Below, in pieces: positions 16,701 to 26,475 of a DNA stretch of 64,000 nt. Made by a program: the position numbers and the translations under genes. Each line of letters opens with the position of its first letter. The stretch's first letter is position 1. Below the pieces are notes generated by a model. That model did no database searches, was not told the DNA's origin, and was given only the letters and a program-made list of their open reading frames with translations. Origin of the DNA: Burkholderia cepacia GG4 (GTDB lineage: Bacteria; Pseudomonadota; Gammaproteobacteria; Burkholderiales; Burkholderiaceae); contig NC_018513.1 in NCBI RefSeq assembly GCF_000292915.1, forward strand, positions 1,798,001 to 1,862,000. The letters are read 5' to 3'.

Positions 16701-18272
16701 TTATTGCGGTGACGGCGGCGCGTCGGGTGTGGCCGCTCGTGCCTGGGCGCCGGGGGCGTCTTGATCCGCGTTGCCGGCCGTGCCGGCTTTCCCGGCCTTG
16801 CCGGTCGCGTCGGCCGGCGGCGTACCCATCGCCTGATAGAGCCGCGCGGTATCCGCGAAGCGCGCGCCGGTCGCGCGAATCTCGTCGAGCCGTGCGTTGC
16901 GGTATTGCAATTCGCTTGCGCGCGCGGCGGACGGCGGCAATGCACCGAGCCGCACACGGGCGGCCGCGTCGTCATACGCGCCGCGCGCGGACAGCGCGGC
17001 GCGGGACGACGCATCGAGTGCCTGGGCATCGTGCTCGAGCGCGGCAAGCGAATCGGCGACGTTCTGGAACGCGCTCAGCACGGTCTGCTTGTACTGGTCG
17101 ACTGCGGCCGCGTAGGTTGCCTTCGCCGCGCGCCGCTGCGCGAGCAGCGCGCCGCCGTGGAACAGCGGCTGGCTCAGCGACGCGCCGACGTTCCAGATCG
17201 AGCCGGCGCCCGACAGCATCGTTGGCCAGCTGAAGCCGCCTTTACCCATCGCCGCCGACAGCGACAGTTGCGGGAACAGCTGCGCGGTCGCGACGCCCAC
17301 TTCGGCCGCCGCCGCTTTCAGCCCCGCATCGGCGGCCTGGATGTCGGGGCGGCTTTGCAGCAGGTCCGACGGCACGACCACGGGCACCTGCGCGGGCAGG
17401 TGCAGGTCGGCGAGCGTGAGATCGGCGGGCGGCCGGTCGGGCGTGCGGCCGACCAGCACCGCCAGCGCATGGCGCGCCGAGTCGCGCTGCTGGCGCAGCG
17501 CGGGCAGGCTTGCTGCGAACGTGTCGGCGCTCTGCTGCGCGGTCAGCGCGTCGCTGTGCGACGCCGAGCCGAGTGCGTAGCGGCGTTGCGCATCGTGCGC
17601 CTGGTCGTTCGCGAGCGCGACGAGCCGTTCGGTCGTGGCGATCTGCGCGTTGAGCACCGAGACCGTAATCGACGCGGTGACGATGTTCGCGGCGAGCGCG
17701 CGGCGCGCCGATTCGAGCTGGAACGCGCTGACGTCGACGCGCTTCGCGAGTGCGCGGTTCGCGAAACGCGACACGCCGAACAGGTCGACCGTATAGCTCG
17801 CCTGCAGTTGCCCGACGAACGTGTCGTACAGCAGCGTCGGCGCGCCGAGCGCGGGGATCGGCACGCCGAGCGCACGCTGGCGCGTGGCCTGGCCGCCCGC
17901 GTCGATCGACGGCAGCATCGAGCTGCCGATCTGCCCGCGCAGCTGTTCGCGCGCGGCATCCAGCGAATGCGACGCCGCACTGAGCGTCGGGCTGTTGCGC
18001 AGCCCTTCGTCGACGAGCGCGTTCAGCGCATCGGAGCGGTACTGCGTCCACCAGTCCGGCACGGGTTGCGCGCCGACTTCGAATTGCTGCGCGACGCCTT
18101 GCGCGGCGACGGTCTGCTGCACTTGCGGCGCGGCGCCGTAATGCGCGGGCGACGGCATCGCGGGCGGCTCGCCGCTCGGTGCGAACCACGCGCAGCCGGC
18201 GAGCGGGCCGGCGAGGCTCGCGGCCGCGAGCGCCCGCGCGGCCTTCGTTTTCAGGTTCATCGACAGTTCCAT
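16701..18272 (-). CDS. outer membrane factor lipoprotein of RND efflux pump (NodT/OprM type)
   Basis: A 523-residue outer membrane channel protein. The N-terminus has a lipoprotein signal with lipobox LAGC (Cys near residue 27). It is followed by two copies of the OEP repeat with long periplasmic helices (WWTQYRSDALNALVDEGLRNSP; then VVPSDLLQSRPDIQAADAGLKAA, the classic OprM segment). It forms the trimeric exit duct of the pump encoded just upstream. The ATG at 18272 sits two bases after the RND stop, with GGGAG seven bases before it; an in-frame ATG four codons later is also possible. The C-terminal tail is rich in Gly, Ala and Lys. Confidence 0.93.
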   Translation of the reverse strand: MELSMNLKTKAARALAAASLAGPLAGCAWFAPSGEPPAMPSPAHYGAAPQVQQTVAAQGVAQQFEVGAQPVPDWWTQYRSDALNALVDEGLRNSPTLSAASHSLDAAREQLRGQIGSSMLPSIDAGGQATRQRALGVPIPALGAPTLLYDTFVGQLQASYTVDLFGVSRFANRALAKRVDVSAFQLESARRALAANIVTASITVSVLNAQIATTERLVALANDQAHDAQRRYALGSASHSDALTAQQSADTFAASLPALRQQRDSARHALAVLVGRTPDRPPADLTLADLHLPAQVPVVVPSDLLQSRPDIQAADAGLKAAAAEVGVATAQLFPQLSLSAAMGKGGFSWPTMLSGAGSIWNVGASLSQPLFHGGALLAQRRAAKATYAAAVDQYKQTVLSAFQNVADSLAALEHDAQALDASSRAALSARGAYDDAAARVRLGALPPSAARASELQYRNARLDEIRATGARFADTARLYQAMGTPPADATGKAGKAGTAGNADQDAPGAQARAATPDAPPSPQ

Positions 18273-18274
18273 GA

Positions 18275-21200
18275 TCAGGCTCCCGACGGTGCGGCAGGCG
18301 TGCCGCCGTGCGGCGGGCCGTCGCGCGGGTCGCGTTCGTCGCGCTTCACGCGGAACCACGCGGCGTACAGCGCGGGCAGGTAGAACAGCGTCAGCACGGT
18401 CGCGCTCGTGATCCCGCCCATCAGCGCGGTCGCCATCGGCCCGAAGAAGTTCGAGCGCAAGAGCGGGATCAGTGCGAGCACGGCGGCCGCGGCCGTCAGC
18501 GTGATCGGGCGGAAGCGCCGTACGGTCGCGCCGACGATCGCGTCGAAGCGTCCGTGGCCGGCCGCGATGTCCTGCTCGATCTGGTCGACCAGAATCACCG
18601 AGTTGCGCATGATGATCCCGAACATCGCGATCACGCCGAGCATCGCGACGAAGCCAAACGGCTGGCCGAACAGCAGCAGCGTGCCGACCACGCCGATCAG
18701 CCCGAGCGGCGCGGTCAGCACGACCATCAGCACGCGCGAGAAGCTCTGCAGCTGGATCATCAGCAGCGTGAACACGGCGATCGCCATCAGCGGCATCTGC
18801 GCGTTGATCGACGTCTGCGCCTTCGCGCTCTCCTCGACCGACCCGCCGATGTTGATCTGATAGCCGACCGGCAGTTGCGCGCGCAACGCATTCAGCTTGC
18901 CGTCGATCGCATGCGTGACGTCGATGCCCTGTGCGCCGGCGCGCACGTCGGACTGCACGGTGATGGTCGGCTGGCGATCGCGCTCCCACACGACGCCGTA
19001 TTCGAGCGTCGGCGTGAAGCGGCCGAGCGAGCCGAGCGGCACGGGGCCGTTCGCGGTGGGCATCGCGAGGCCCGTGAGCTTCGCGGGGTCGACGCGATCG
19101 GGACGCGGCGCGCGCAGGTCGACCGCGATCAGCTTGTCGCGTTCGCGATACTGCGTGACGGTCGTGCCGGACAGCGTCATCGCGAGGAAGCTCGATACGT
19201 CCTGCGACGTGACGTTCAGCTCGCGCGCCTTCTTCTGGTCGAGTTCGAAGCGCACCGAGCGCTCCGCCGGCTCGTCCCAGTCGAACTGCACGTTCACGGC
19301 GCGGGCGTCGCCGCGCATCGTCGCCGCGACTTTCTCGGCGATCGAGCGCACCGTCGCGATATCGTCGCCGCTCACGCGGAACTGCACGGGGTAGCCGACG
19401 GGCGGCCCGTTCTCGAGCCGCGACAGGCGCCAGCGCACGGCCGGGAACGTGTCGCGCAGCGTGGTTTCGAGCCAGGTCGCGAGCTTCTCGCGATCCTTGA
19501 CCGATTTCGCGGTGACGACGAACTGCGCGAAGTTCGGCAATTGCAGCTGCTGGTCGAGCGGCAGGTAGAAGCGCGGTGCGCCGCTGCCGACGAAGTTCAC
19601 CGAATGGTCGATCTCGGGCCGCTTGTCGAGCACCTTCTCGAGGCGTTCGGTCTCGCGCAGCGTCGCCGCGAACGATGCGCCTTCGGGCAGCCGCAGGTCG
19701 ACCAGCAGCTCGGGGCGATCGGAGCTCGGGAAGAACTGCTGCGGCACGAGCGAGAAGCCCATCAGCGCGACGACGAACAGCGCGCCGGTGATCAGCAGCA
19801 CGACGAAGCGCCGCTCGATGCACCAGTCGATCCAGCCGCGCAGCCGCTGGTAGAAACGCGTGTCGTAGATGTCGTGCTCGTGATCGTCCGGCAGGTGCGC
19901 TTCGTGCGCGTGCTTCTTGCGCTCGGGCAGCAGGTGATAGCCGAGCAGCGGGATCAGCACGACGGCCGCGAACCACGACGCGATCAGCGCGATCGCCGAC
20001 ACCTCGAAGATCGAGCGCGTGTACTCGCCGGTGCTCGATTTCGCGAGCGCGATCGGCAGGAAGCCCGACACCGTGACGAGCGTGCCCGTCAGCATCGGAA
20101 AGGCGGTGCTCGTGTACGCGAACGCGGCGGCGCGTGCGCGGCTGTAGCCCTGCTCGAGCTTCACGGCCATCATCTCGACCGCGATGATCGCGTCGTCGAC
20201 GAGCAGCCCGAGCGCGAGCACCAGCGTGCCGAGCGACACCTTGTGCAGCCCGATGTCGAACAGGTACATGAAGAGGGCGGTGACGGCGAGCACGACCGGA
20301 ATCGAGATCACGACGACCATCCCGGTGCGCAGGCCGAGCGACACGAGGCTCACGACCAGCACGATCGCGACGGCTTCGGCGACGGCTTCGAGGAAATCGT
20401 CGACGGAATGCGACACCGCATGCGGCATGCTCGACACCAGAGTCAGCTTGAGGCCGGCCGGCAATTGCGCCTGCAGCTGCTTCGATTCGGCATCGAGTGC
20501 CTTGCCGAGGCGGATCACGTCGCCGCCCGGCTGCATCGTCACCCCGATGCCCAACACGGCATGGCCGCTCGCGCCAGGACCGGCCGTCCGCATCTGCGTG
20601 ACGGTCGGATCGTCGTAGCCGCGCTTCACGGTGGCGAGATCGCCGAGCCGGAACGTGCGGCCGTTGATGCGGATCAGCGTGTCGGCGATCGCGGCGACAT
20701 TGTCGAACTGGCCGCTCGGCCGCACGAACACGCGATCGTCGGCGGTCGTCAGCACGCCGGCCGACGAGATGTCGTTCTGCGCGTTGATCGCCTGCCCGAG
20801 CTGCTGCGGCGAGATGCCGAGGCGCGTGAGCTGCGCGTTGTTCACCTCGATGAAGATCCGCTGGTCAGGGTCGCCGAAGTAGTCGACCTTGCCGACGCCC
20901 GGCACGCGCAGCAGCACGGTGCGCAACTGGTCCGCATAGTCGTGGAGCTGCGCAGGCGTGAAGCCGTCGCCTTCGAGCGTCCAGATGTTGGTGTAGACGT
21001 CGCCGAACTCGTCGTTGAAGAACGGGCCCTGCACGCCGGGCGGCAGCGTATAGCCGATGTCGCCGACCTTCTTGCGGATCTGGTACCAGGTCTCGGGCAC
21101 GTCCTTCACGGGCGCCGAATCCTTCATCGTGAAGAAGATCAGCGATTCGCCGGGGCGCGAATAGCTGCGCAGGAAGTCGATCGCGGGCGTTTCCTGCAGC

Positions 21201-21436
21201 TTGCGGCCGATCCGGTCGGTCACCTGCTCCTGCACCTGCCGCGCGCTCGCGCCGGGCCAGAAGGTGCGGATCACCATCACGCGGAACGTGAACGGCGGGT
21301 CTTCGGATTGTGCGAGCCGCGTGTACGCGAGGATGCCCGCGAGTGTCGCGAGCGCGATCAGGTAGACGACCAGTGCCTGGTGGCGCAGCGCCCATGCCGA
21401 CAGGTTGAACCGGCCTTCTTCGCGGGGAGCGCTCAT
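18275..21436 (-). CDS. RND family multidrug efflux permease
   Basis: A 1053-residue inner-membrane proton antiporter of RND length, with 12 membrane segments and two large periplasmic loops. The first membrane helix starts near HQALVVYLIALATLAG. The proton-relay Asp pair is visible in LVLALGLLVDDAIIAVEM, and the mirror segment in the second half reads MRNSVILVDQIEQ. The periplasmic porter domain begins FWPGASARQVQEQVTDRIG. It captures substrates in the periplasm or membrane and drives them through the outer membrane factor. It overlaps the adaptor stop by ATGA (21433-21436). Substrates cannot be read from sequence; it groups with pumps that use a single RND subunit. Confidence 0.95.
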   Translation of the reverse strand: MSAPREEGRFNLSAWALRHQALVVYLIALATLAGILAYTRLAQSEDPPFTFRVMVIRTFWPGASARQVQEQVTDRIGRKLQETPAIDFLRSYSRPGESLIFFTMKDSAPVKDVPETWYQIRKKVGDIGYTLPPGVQGPFFNDEFGDVYTNIWTLEGDGFTPAQLHDYADQLRTVLLRVPGVGKVDYFGDPDQRIFIEVNNAQLTRLGISPQQLGQAINAQNDISSAGVLTTADDRVFVRPSGQFDNVAAIADTLIRINGRTFRLGDLATVKRGYDDPTVTQMRTAGPGASGHAVLGIGVTMQPGGDVIRLGKALDAESKQLQAQLPAGLKLTLVSSMPHAVSHSVDDFLEAVAEAVAIVLVVSLVSLGLRTGMVVVISIPVVLAVTALFMYLFDIGLHKVSLGTLVLALGLLVDDAIIAVEMMAVKLEQGYSRARAAAFAYTSTAFPMLTGTLVTVSGFLPIALAKSSTGEYTRSIFEVSAIALIASWFAAVVLIPLLGYHLLPERKKHAHEAHLPDDHEHDIYDTRFYQRLRGWIDWCIERRFVVLLITGALFVVALMGFSLVPQQFFPSSDRPELLVDLRLPEGASFAATLRETERLEKVLDKRPEIDHSVNFVGSGAPRFYLPLDQQLQLPNFAQFVVTAKSVKDREKLATWLETTLRDTFPAVRWRLSRLENGPPVGYPVQFRVSGDDIATVRSIAEKVAATMRGDARAVNVQFDWDEPAERSVRFELDQKKARELNVTSQDVSSFLAMTLSGTTVTQYRERDKLIAVDLRAPRPDRVDPAKLTGLAMPTANGPVPLGSLGRFTPTLEYGVVWERDRQPTITVQSDVRAGAQGIDVTHAIDGKLNALRAQLPVGYQINIGGSVEESAKAQTSINAQMPLMAIAVFTLLMIQLQSFSRVLMVVLTAPLGLIGVVGTLLLFGQPFGFVAMLGVIAMFGIIMRNSVILVDQIEQDIAAGHGRFDAIVGATVRRFRPITLTAAAAVLALIPLLRSNFFGPMATALMGGITSATVLTLFYLPALYAAWFRVKRDERDPRDGPPHGGTPAAPSGA

Positions 21437-22542
21437 GACGCGACGTCCTCCGGATGCAGCGGCGCGACCGCGCGTACCTTCTCGCCCGCGCTGACCGTAT
21501 GCACGCCCTGCAGCACGACGCGCTCGCCGGGCTGCAGCCCGTGCGCCACGGTGACGGTGCGCTCGTTGAAGCGCGCGACGTCGACGCGGCGCAGCTCAAG
21601 CGTGTCGTCCTTTGTGCGCACGACCCATACGGCCGGATGCGGGCCGTCGTGGAACAGTGCGGTCGCGGGCAGCGTGATGCTCGGCGCGTTGCCCGCGGAC
21701 GCCATGCCGTCGAACGCGACGTTCGCGGTCATGCCGAGGCGGACGGCCGGGTCGGGTGCGGCGAGCGTGAGCTTCACGCGATAGGTGCGGCTTTGCGGAT
21801 CGGCGGCCGGCGCGATTTCGCGCACCTTCGCCGCGAACGCGCGGCCCGGCAGCGACGGCAGCGTGACGCTCGCCGCGTGACCGGGCGCGAGCGACGCGAG
21901 CGCGGCCTCGGGCACGTCGCTGACGACGTCGACGTCGCCGGACCACGCGAGCTGGTAGACGGCCTGGCCGGCCGACACGTTCTGGCCCGTGTCGGCCTGT
22001 TCGGCGGTGATGGTGCCCGCGTGATCGGCGACGAGCGTCGCATAGCGGAGCTGGTTCTTCGCGAGCGCGAGCTGCTGCTGAGCCTGGTCGCGCTGCGCGA
22101 GCGCCGAGGTGTAGCTGTTTTCGGTCTGTTCGAGCTGCGCGGTCGCGATCAGGTTCTCGCGCGCCTGCGCGCGATCGCGGTCGAGCTGCTGCTTCGCGAA
22201 CGCGAGGCTGTGCGACGCCGCATCGAGCTGCGCCTGCGCGCTCGCGGCGTTCTTCTCGACGTCGGACGGATCGAGCAGCGCGACGACCTGGCCGGCCTTG
22301 ACCGTATCGCCGAGCCGCACCTTGCGCTCGACGATCTTGCCCGCGATGCGGAACGACAGTGGCGTCGCATAGCGTGGCTGGATCTCGCCGGGCAGCGTGG
22401 CGGCGGCCGCGGCGCCGTCGGCGTGCGCGGGCAGCGCGACGACCGGGCGCGGCGCGGGCGGCGCGGCTTCCTTCGGGTGACAGGCGGCGAGGACGAGCGC
22501 TGCGCCGATCAGCAGCGCGGCGCGGGAACCGGAGCGATTCAC
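21433..22542 (-). CDS. RND efflux periplasmic adaptor lipoprotein
   Basis: A 369-residue membrane-fusion protein. The N-terminus MNRSGSRAALLIGAALVLAAC is a lipoprotein signal with the lipid-bearing Cys at about residue 21. Then come the beta-barrel, lipoyl (VRLGDTVKAGQVVALLDPSD) and long alpha-hairpin domains (residues 90-170). It links the RND permease to the outer membrane factor. The start is a GTG at 22542, chosen because the lipobox falls at the right distance and GGGGG lies seven bases before. It is the first gene of the pump operon and faces the tetR gene. Confidence 0.93.
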   Translation of the reverse strand: MNRSGSRAALLIGAALVLAACHPKEAAPPAPRPVVALPAHADGAAAAATLPGEIQPRYATPLSFRIAGKIVERKVRLGDTVKAGQVVALLDPSDVEKNAASAQAQLDAASHSLAFAKQQLDRDRAQARENLIATAQLEQTENSYTSALAQRDQAQQQLALAKNQLRYATLVADHAGTITAEQADTGQNVSAGQAVYQLAWSGDVDVVSDVPEAALASLAPGHAASVTLPSLPGRAFAAKVREIAPAADPQSRTYRVKLTLAAPDPAVRLGMTANVAFDGMASAGNAPSITLPATALFHDGPHPAVWVVRTKDDTLELRRVDVARFNERTVTVAHGLQPGERVVLQGVHTVSAGEKVRAVAPLHPEDVAS

Positions 22543-22668
22543 GAAACCCCCAGATGAGGTGAGAGCGGAACGAAGCCGGCAAGCGCGGCGGGCGCTTGCC
22601 TCGAGTGGCGCCCGCCGGGCGCGCACGGACAGTCGAACGAGGTCGTTCGGAAACTGTGGCGAATTCTA

Positions 22669-22708
22669 ATACACACCTGTATCTGAATGCAAAGATGAAT
22701 CTGAAAGC
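22669..22708. promoter_or_regulatory. operator region between the RND pump and its TetR regulator
   Basis: This AT-richer stretch contains the inverted repeat ATACA-CACC-TGTAT (22669-22682) followed by a direct repeat CTGAATGCA / CTGAAAGCA (22683 and 22701). It lies between the divergent adaptor and TetR genes and is the most likely repressor site. The exact binding dyad is not certain. Confidence 0.5.
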
Positions 22709-22731
22709 AGGTTGGTGCTAGACTGCGCGCC

Positions 22732-23352
22732 ATGAAACCACAGCGCTTAACTCGCGAGCAGAGCAGGGACCAGACGCGCGAACGTCTGCTGAATGCCGCG
22801 CACAGGATTTTTCTGAAGAAAGGCTATGTCGCGGCGAGCGTCGAGGACATCGCGGCCGCGGCGGGCTACACGCGCGGCGCGTTCTACTCGAATTTCCACA
22901 GCAAGTCGGACCTGCTGCTCGACTTGCTCGAGCGCGACCATGATTCGGTGCGGGCCGATTTCGAGGCGATCTTCGAGGAAGGCGGGCCGCGCGAGCAGAT
23001 GGAGTCGATGGCGCTCGCGTACTACCGGACGCTGTTTCGCGACGACGAATATTCGCTGCTGTGGGGCGAGGCGAAGCTGCAGGCGGCGCGCGACGCGAAG
23101 TTTCGCGTGCGCTTCAACCAGTTCCTGCACGGCAAGCGGCTGCAGATGGCCGAATTCATCCAGCGCTTCGCCGAGCGCGCGGGCACGCCGCTGCTGCTGC
23201 CGGCCGAGACGCTTGCGTTCGGGCTGATGTGCCTGTGTGACGGCGTGCAGTCGTACTACACGGCCGATCCGCAGCACGTGTCGGCCAACGCGGCCGAAGC
23301 GGTGCTCGCGGGGTTCTTCGCACGGGTCGTGCTCGGGCGCGCGCCGGACTGA
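22732..23352 (+). CDS. TetR/AcrR family repressor of the divergent RND pump
   Basis: A 206-residue TetR family repressor. The helix-turn-helix occupies residues 12-58 (TRERLLNAAHRIFLKKGYVAASVEDIAAAAGYTRGAFYSNF), close to AcrR and TtgR in its YSNFHSKSDLL helix. The C-terminal part is the helical drug-binding and dimer domain. Being divergent from the pump operon with 189 bases between, it most likely represses the pump and itself until a substrate binds. The ATG at 22732 is the first codon of the domain; the only strong SD-like bases are distant (GCAGG at 22708). Confidence 0.93.
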   Translation: MKPQRLTREQSRDQTRERLLNAAHRIFLKKGYVAASVEDIAAAAGYTRGAFYSNFHSKSDLLLDLLERDHDSVRADFEAIFEEGGPREQMESMALAYYRTLFRDDEYSLLWGEAKLQAARDAKFRVRFNQFLHGKRLQMAEFIQRFAERAGTPLLLPAETLAFGLMCLCDGVQSYYTADPQHVSANAAEAVLAGFFARVVLGRAPD

Positions 23353-23437
23353 ACGGTCGGGACCGGCGCGCGGCGGCCAGCGAGGCGATGCGGCGGCGCA
23401 CGCGACACCGCGCACCGGGCGGCGCACCGCATGCGCG

Positions 23438-25219
23438 TCAGCGCTCGCCCGTCATCCGCCGGTACGCGTCGAGCAGCGACGTCTTGTAGACGACGCCCGC
23501 GAGCGTCGGCTCGGCTTCGCTTTCGATCACCGGCAGCCGTTCGCCCTGGAACGCCATGAAGCGTTCGAGTGCGGTCGCGAGTGGCATGTCGGGCGTGAGC
23601 AGCGGAAACGGCGTATGCGTGTAGTGCGCGGCCGTCTTGTCGGTCGTGTCGCGCTTGTCGAGCAAGTCGGACGTGATGTCCTTCAGCGCGACTGCGCCGC
23701 GGAAGCGCCCGGTGTCGTCGGTCACGTACAGGTACTTCACCGGATACTCGAGAAACACGCGCGTCATGTCGGCGACGCTCGCGGTGAGCGGCACGACGGT
23801 CTCGGCGGGCTGGATCAGCTCGCGCATCTGCGTGGTGCGCAGCCGCAGCCGTTCCTGCGCGTCCTGGTGGTGACGCAGCGTGATCTCGTACATCGACGTC
23901 GTGCCGGTCGCGCGCGCGACGAAATACGCGAACACGCACGACACCAGCAGCGGCAGCACGACCTGGTAGCTGAGCGTCATCTCGAAGATCATCAGGATTG
24001 CCATCAGCGGCGCCTGCGTGGCGCCGGCCATGAACGCGCCCATCCCGACCATCGCATACGCGAAGTACGCGGACGTGTGGCCGGGCCACAGCATGTTCAT
24101 CGCGAGCCCGAACAGCGAGCCGAACACGGCGCCGACGAACAGCGTCGGCGTGAACACGCCGCCGACCGCGCCCGAGCCGGCCGTCGCGGCGGTCGCGATC
24201 ACCTTGAACACCAGCACCGCGACGAGCGCCTGCCAGGTCCATGGTGCATGCAGGATGTGGTTCACGACGCTGTAGCCGTTGCCCCACACATCCGGAATCC
24301 ACACCGAGATCACGCCGACGACGAGGCCGCCGAGCGCGAGCCGCACCGGCAGCGGCACGGGCAGCCGCTTGAACTGGTTCTTCGACGCGTCGAGCAGATG
24401 CAGGAACTGCGGCGCGAGCACGCCGCACAGCGCGCCGAGCACGACGAACAGCAGCACCTCGGGGCCGGTGACGGCCGGGAACACCGGCATCTCGTACGGC
24501 GGCCGGTAGCCGGCGAATTCCCGCATCACGATGTTGGCGACCACGGACGCGACGACCATCGGCCCGAAGCTTTCCATCGCGATCGTGCCGAGCACGATTT
24601 CCGACACGAAGAACGCGCCGGCGATCGGCGCGTTGTACGCGGACGTGATCCCGGCCGCCGCGCCGCACGCGACGAGCAGGCGCAGGCGCGGCGGGTCGAA
24701 GTGCACGAAGCGGCCGACCAGCGACGCGGCGAGCGCCGCGAGCTGCACCATCGGGCCTTCGCGGCCGATCGAGCCGCCGCTGCCGATCGTCAGCAGCGAC
24801 GACACGCTGCGCCACAGGCTTTGCCGTACCGGCACGATGCCGTCGCCGAGCGCGACGGCTTCCATGTAGTCGGTCTTGCCGGATTTTTTATCGCCGCGCG
24901 TCGCCAACAGCAGCACCCCGCCGGCGAGGAAGCCGCCCACGGCCGGCATCCAGAAGCGCACGTACCACGGCAGGCTTTTCGCCATCTGCACGAAGCTGCC
25001 GCTGTGCCCCGAGATCAGGCGCTGCATCAGGTCGATGCCTTCGCGGAACGCCATGGTGGCGAAGGCGCCGCCGACGCCGACGACGGCCGACCAGATCAGC
25101 ATCGTATGGGCGTCCGACAGGCGGAACAGCGTCTGGGCGCGAGTGCGCAGCTTCAGCAGGAACGAGAGCACGGCTGAAAGTGGGTAATAAAGAGGACGAA
25201 GGAAAACGACGCGAAGCAT
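23438..25219 (-). CDS. ClC family chloride channel/transporter with CBS domains
   Basis: About 593 residues. The ClC core has the three anion-path motifs: GSGGSIGREGP near residue 165 (GREGP consensus), GSGAVGGVFTPTLFVGAVFG near residue 355, and an outer-helix Tyr region further on. Two CBS domains follow (ELIQPAETVVPLTASVADMTRVF; then TPDMPLATALERFMAFQGERLPVIE). CBS pairs usually bind adenine nucleotides and gate the channel. It resembles the ClcB-like group of Burkholderia. The start is uncertain: ATG 25219 (MLRVVFLRP) is used; longer and shorter starts exist and none has a clear ribosome site. It moves Cl- (possibly with H+) across the inner membrane. Confidence 0.9.
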   Translation of the reverse strand: MLRVVFLRPLYYPLSAVLSFLLKLRTRAQTLFRLSDAHTMLIWSAVVGVGGAFATMAFREGIDLMQRLISGHSGSFVQMAKSLPWYVRFWMPAVGGFLAGGVLLLATRGDKKSGKTDYMEAVALGDGIVPVRQSLWRSVSSLLTIGSGGSIGREGPMVQLAALAASLVGRFVHFDPPRLRLLVACGAAAGITSAYNAPIAGAFFVSEIVLGTIAMESFGPMVVASVVANIVMREFAGYRPPYEMPVFPAVTGPEVLLFVVLGALCGVLAPQFLHLLDASKNQFKRLPVPLPVRLALGGLVVGVISVWIPDVWGNGYSVVNHILHAPWTWQALVAVLVFKVIATAATAGSGAVGGVFTPTLFVGAVFGSLFGLAMNMLWPGHTSAYFAYAMVGMGAFMAGATQAPLMAILMIFEMTLSYQVVLPLLVSCVFAYFVARATGTTSMYEITLRHHQDAQERLRLRTTQMRELIQPAETVVPLTASVADMTRVFLEYPVKYLYVTDDTGRFRGAVALKDITSDLLDKRDTTDKTAAHYTHTPFPLLTPDMPLATALERFMAFQGERLPVIESEAEPTLAGVVYKTSLLDAYRRMTGER

Positions 25220-25286
25220 AGCACTGCGCCGCGCCCGCGGGACCTTCCCGTCGGGCGCGGCGCGTGTCGCGGCGTGGATGTGCGGC

Positions 25287-26363
25287 TCAGCCAAGCCAGT
25301 GCTGCACGGCCCAGGTGATCCCGTAACCGCCGGCGATCAACCATACGTACAGGATCAGGCCGGTGATCAGTGCGCGCGGGCCGGCTTCGCGGATCTGCGA
25401 CACGCGGGTCTCGATGCCGAGCGCGGTCATCGCCATCGTCAGCGCGAAGGTGTCGAGCACGTTCAGCGTGTGGGTGACATCGGCGGGCAGCACGTTCAAC
25501 GAGTTGACGATCACGAAGCCGAGGAAGCCGAGCGCGAACCAGGGCACGGCCACCTTGCGCTTGCCTTGCGCGCCGTCGGCGCTGGCGTGCGCCGAGCGTG
25601 CGGAGCGGGCGAGCCACCAGCCGAGTGTGAGCAGCACCGGCACGAGCAGCATCACGCGGGTCATCTTGACGATCGTCGCGACGCGGGTGACTTCCGGGCT
25701 GATGTCGCTCGCCGCGCCGACCACCTGCGCGACTTCATGGATCGTGCCGCCGAAGAACAGGCCGAGGCCGGCCGGGTCGAGGTTGAGCAGACCGGCGTGA
25801 TACGCGAGCGGGTACAGGAACATCGACAGCGTGCCGAACAGCACGACGCTGCCCACGGCCATCGCGCTCTGGTGCGGCTTCGACTGCAGCGTCGACTCGA
25901 ATGCGAGCACGGCGGCCGCGCCGCAGATCGCGCTGCCGGCGGCGGTGAGCAGCGCCGCGTCGCGATCGAGCTTCATGACCTTCATGCCGACCCAGGTGCC
26001 GATCACGAGCGTGCTGACGACGACCAGCACCGACACCGTCAGGCCCGGCAGGCCGACCTGCGCGATTTCCTGCAGGCTCACGCGCAAGCCGAAGAACGCG
26101 ACCGCGATGCGCAGCAGCTTGCGTGCGGAAAAGTTGACGCCGGCCGCCCAGCTGGCGGGCATGCCGTCGCGCAGCGCGTTGCCGTACAGCGCGCCCGCGA
26201 CGATGCCGACGATCAGCGGCGACAGGCCGAGCCCGGCGATCGCCGGCAGTTGCGACAGGCTGGTGACGGCGGCGGCGAACAGCGCGACGAACAGCACGCC
26301 GTTCATCTGGCCGCGCATCGACGGCGCGGCGTGGCTGACAGGGGGAGTCGGAGCAGTGGGCAT
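25287..26363 (-). CDS. yeiH: YeiH family putative sulfate/sulfite exporter
   Basis: About 358 residues with ten or so membrane helices, of the YeiH/PSE (UPF0324) family. Typical segments are LSPLIVGIVAGALYGNALR, FFGLRVSLQEIAQVG, the glycine-rich GSAICGAAAVLAFE, and GLGLFFGGTIHEVAQVVGAA in the second half. The family is proposed to export small sulfur anions. It is divergent from a YeiE-type LysR gene, the same pairing as in enterobacteria, which supports the assignment. The ATG at 26363 is used; ATG 26384 would add seven residues, and MRGQMNGVLF further in is also possible. Confidence 0.9.
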   Translation of the reverse strand: MPTAPTPPVSHAAPSMRGQMNGVLFVALFAAAVTSLSQLPAIAGLGLSPLIVGIVAGALYGNALRDGMPASWAAGVNFSARKLLRIAVAFFGLRVSLQEIAQVGLPGLTVSVLVVVSTLVIGTWVGMKVMKLDRDAALLTAAGSAICGAAAVLAFESTLQSKPHQSAMAVGSVVLFGTLSMFLYPLAYHAGLLNLDPAGLGLFFGGTIHEVAQVVGAASDISPEVTRVATIVKMTRVMLLVPVLLTLGWWLARSARSAHASADGAQGKRKVAVPWFALGFLGFVIVNSLNVLPADVTHTLNVLDTFALTMAMTALGIETRVSQIREAGPRALITGLILYVWLIAGGYGITWAVQHWLG

Positions 26364-26384
26364 GGCGGCACCGTGTAGATGCAT

Positions 26385-26475
26385 GTTGCGATGCCCTAAT
26401 CCTAATTTGGTTATATCGATATGAAAAATAGTGATTTGTGACGTAAACTATCCGGAAAGCCGATAATTCATTCTC
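26385..26475. promoter_or_regulatory. AT-rich divergent regulatory region of yeiH and its LysR regulator
   Basis: The 90 bases between the two divergent genes are much richer in A+T than the surroundings and contain the perfect palindrome ATATCGATAT (26413-26422). This is where a LysR protein would be expected to bind and where both promoters must lie. Confidence 0.45.

Noticed and set aside
18308..21784. A 1158-codon open frame antisense to the RND permease
   Set aside because: It is rich in Arg, His, Glu and Ala without any domain, mirrors the third-codon-position bias of the real RND gene on the other strand, and has no ribosome site.
23237..25177. A 646-codon plus-strand frame opposite the ClC gene
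   Set aside because: Only a shadow of the high-GC ClC gene; it has no motif and a His/Arg/Glu repeat-like composition.
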